Positions 8,176 through 9,718 of a stretch of DNA of 9,718 bases are shown here, piece after piece. The notes under the pieces are model-generated. The model had not been told where the DNA came from and did no database searches. It saw nothing but the letters and a program-made list of their open reading frames with translations. The first letter of the stretch is position 1; each line of letters starts with the position of its first letter. Source of the DNA: an uncultured bacterium (GTDB lineage: Bacteria > Bacteroidota > Bacteroidia > Bacteroidales > Marinifilaceae); NCBI GenBank assembly GCA_905215395.1, contig CAJMQA010000119.1, positions 1 through 9,718 on the forward strand. Reading direction: 5' to 3'. The position numbers and the translations under genes are program-made.

Positions 8176-8204
8176 ACAGATCCTCCTTACCCCATTACTA
8201 CCCC

Positions 8205-9527
8205 TTAATTATCTCCCAGCAAAGCCTCCGTTTCCTCTTTATCAGAAGGACGGGATGCAAAAGCAGTAATAATACGAAAATCCTTATCAATCAAGATAAA
8301 ACGGGGAATAGAAGCCAAATCCCAGCTCTTCTCTACCGCATAGGGATCAGCCACAAACTCCTTTATCCGCGGCGGGATCCCATCTTTTTTCAATTTCTCT
8401 TTCCAACGGTTGAGATCCTGATCCACAGAAATTCCCACAAATTGGATTCCGGGATATTTTTCACTCAGTTCTTCAAAATGCGGCATCTGTGCCAAACAGG
8501 GTAAACACCAGGTGGCCCAGACATCGATAAACAAGATTTTTCCTTTCAGGTCGCTTAATTTCGATATCTTTCCGGTAGTGTCCCGTAAAGTAATATCCGG
8601 AGCAGGACGCCCTTCCATCAACTCTGCCCTTTTCTGTAATTTAGCCAGATAGGAGTGTTGCAAATCCTTGTTCCGGATTTTCCGGGCAAACTCTTTACTT
8701 GCTTTATAATCAGCAATTCTCAAGCCTTTATCCAACACTTCAGACCTCTCCAATACCTGCGTCAGTTCCAAAAAAGCCGGTGATTGCGGAAAATCAAATA
8801 CCTGAGTGGTATAACATTCCTTCAACACCTCCCTTACCTCCGGAAGTTCCAGATAACGGTCGGAAGCTGTCAGGTCTTTCAACAAAGGCTCGACCAGCGG
8901 TTTGATGGTACAGTAAAAAGCCTGTTTTTTCTCCAGTTTTACTTCCGGTTTGTCATCCCACTTTGAAAATTTCCCATACATAAAATAGTCCTGATAGAGC
9001 CTTACCTTCAAAGCTTTTATACGTATCGCTTCCAACTCCCGGAATTCATCACTCACTTCTTCCACATCCTCCAGTCGCTGTACACGCTTGCCAATCAGTG
9101 AGTCTATTTTTGTCAGATAAGAATCCAAAGATACCCCGACAGCCATTCCGAATATAGTCCAGCTACTCAGGTTCTCACAGTTTTTCAGATAATTATTGGC
9201 CGTAGCTCCCCGGCCTTCAAAACTACTCCGTCCCACAGCACGCGCCAGGTTCACCCGGAGCTCATCACCCGGCGACAGATACAATACATTCTGTCCCACT
9301 GTATAATATGCCGGACGCTTCAATTTCAATTCCAGCCGGAATTCTCCATCCCCGTCTACCTCTATCCCGATCGTCTTGTCCCGGTATACCTCAGCGGCAA
9401 TACCGCTGTAATTCATGTCCACCTTCTCCATTTTGAACTCTTTCAGGGAACCGGACATCCGGACAATCCCTGCATTCACAACCAACGAAGAAATTAAAAA
9501 TAATACAATTATAATAGTTTGTTTCAT
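8205..9527 (-). CDS. TlpA/ResA-like thiol-disulfide oxidoreductase with N-terminal DUF4369-like domain
   Basis: This 440-residue protein has a signal peptide of about 19 residues (ending VVNA|G) and no lipobox, so it is predicted to be periplasmic. Residues about 22-105 resemble the beta-sandwich DUF4369 domain common in front of Bacteroidota TlpA proteins (DGDGEFRLEL, then AYYTVGQNVLYLSPGDELRV). Residues about 110-300 are a charged, mainly helical linker region. Residues about 310-440 are the AhpC/TSA-type thioredoxin domain: APDITLRDTTGK, the active site WATWCLPCLAQMP (Cys341, Cys344), FVGISVDQD, and the cis-proline loop IPRFILID (Pro408). The active-site dipeptide is Leu-Pro rather than the common Gly-Pro, which should shift redox potential (inference). 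It starts 14 bases after the stop of the gene upstream on the same strand, so both are probably co-transcribed. Such proteins reduce periplasmic disulfides and often accompany SusCD loci. Confidence 0.94.
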   Translation of the reverse strand: MKQTIIIVLFLISSLVVNAGIVRMSGSLKEFKMEKVDMNYSGIAAEVYRDKTIGIEVDGDGEFRLELKLKRPAYYTVGQNVLYLSPGDELRVNLARAVGRSSFEGRGATANNYLKNCENLSSWTIFGMAVGVSLDSYLTKIDSLIGKRVQRLEDVEEVSDEFRELEAIRIKALKVRLYQDYFMYGKFSKWDDKPEVKLEKKQAFYCTIKPLVEPLLKDLTASDRYLELPEVREVLKECYTTQVFDFPQSPAFLELTQVLERSEVLDKGLRIADYKASKEFARKIRNKDLQHSYLAKLQKRAELMEGRPAPDITLRDTTGKISKLSDLKGKILFIDVWATWCLPCLAQMPHFEELSEKYPGIQFVGISVDQDLNRWKEKLKKDGIPPRIKEFVADPYAVEKSWDLASIPRFILIDKDFRIITAFASRPSDKEETEALLGDN

Positions 9528-9541
9528 CTCTTTTTGTTTTT

Positions 9542-9718
9542 TTAATTAGCAGCTCTCCAGCTCATTTTCTTTACCTTGGTCAAACCCGTCCAGCAAGATT
9601 CCGGGTCGGGCGTCAATTCCACCTTATCGGGATCCGTTCCCTGTATATATTTCTGCAAAGTGCCGCCGGCCGCATCGTTGTAAGTAGCCACATACACCGG
9701 ATTATTGCCGGGATCTAT
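9542..9718 (-). CDS. C-terminal end of an unidentified protein entering from the right edge
   Basis: On the - strand an open frame enters at the right edge and ends at a TAA at 9544-9542, giving 58 visible residues. The fragment starts IDPGNNPVYVATYND and finishes SCWTGLTKVKKMSWRAAN. I take it as real coding sequence because it is open to the edge and has balanced, non-repetitive composition with codons like its neighbours. It also ends 14 bases before the TlpA start, in the same tight spacing as the rest of the window. It has one Cys and no membrane segment. I do not recognise the family: it lacks the usual SusD C-terminal PGW tail and the SusC final-strand pattern. It is probably another exported or surface protein of the TlpA operon, by position only. 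Confidence 0.72.
   Translation of the reverse strand: MDPGNNPVYVATYNDAAGGTLQKYIQGTDPDKVELTPDPESCWTGLTKVKKMSWRAAN

Noticed and set aside
8163..8504. 113-codon + strand open frame across the terminator and the TlpA 3' end
   Set aside because: It overlaps the hairpin and lies antisense to the conserved thioredoxin domain; no motif supports it.
1..9718. CRISPR array, tRNA/rRNA genes, insertion sequences or attachment sites
   Set aside because: No regularly spaced repeats, tRNA-like cloverleaf, transposase frame or flanking inverted repeats were seen. Nearly all of the window is accounted for by protein-coding genes.

Overview
The window looks like chromosomal DNA from a member of the Bacteroidota, most likely a gut-type Bacteroidales. 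The evidence is a SusC/SusD outer-membrane pair, lipoprotein signal peptides, periplasmic proteins whose predicted mature ends begin with Gln, TlpA-type thioredoxins, and AT-rich gene leaders without clear Shine-Dalgarno sequences. Base composition looks fairly balanced by eye. Genus is not resolved; the layout would suit Odoribacter, Butyricimonas or Parabacteroides, but that is only an impression.

Left part (1-8120, + strand): five genes are packed head to tail with gaps of only 10-13 bases, so they are almost certainly one operon. In order they encode a SusC/RagA-type TonB-dependent transporter (5' end outside the window), its SusD-type surface lipoprotein, a second surface lipoprotein with a pappalysin-like (M43) fold, a secreted two-lobed aspartic protease with a C-terminal PDZ domain, and a secreted thioredoxin with a long C-terminal extension that I cannot assign. 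The promoter lies upstream of the window.

Middle (8121-8204): a short intergenic region between convergent genes holds a strong 11-bp hairpin, probably a shared terminator.

Right part (8205-9718, - strand): a TlpA/ResA-like thiol-disulfide oxidoreductase with an N-terminal DUF4369-like beta domain follows, by 14 bases, the 3' end of another gene that enters from the right edge. These two probably belong to a second operon running toward the first.

Reading as a system (inference): the left operon looks like a SusCD-type importer tuned to peptides or proteins rather than glycans. There is no glycoside hydrolase in view. The accessory genes are a surface protease-like lipoprotein, a periplasmic aspartic protease and a thiol-redox protein. 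The most unusual point is that the lipoprotein keeps the pappalysin scaffold (Met-turn, cysteines, C-terminal helix motif), while all three zinc ligands and the catalytic Glu of the HExxHxxGxxH motif are replaced. It therefore looks like a pseudo-metalloprotease, perhaps a substrate-binding protein working with SusD.
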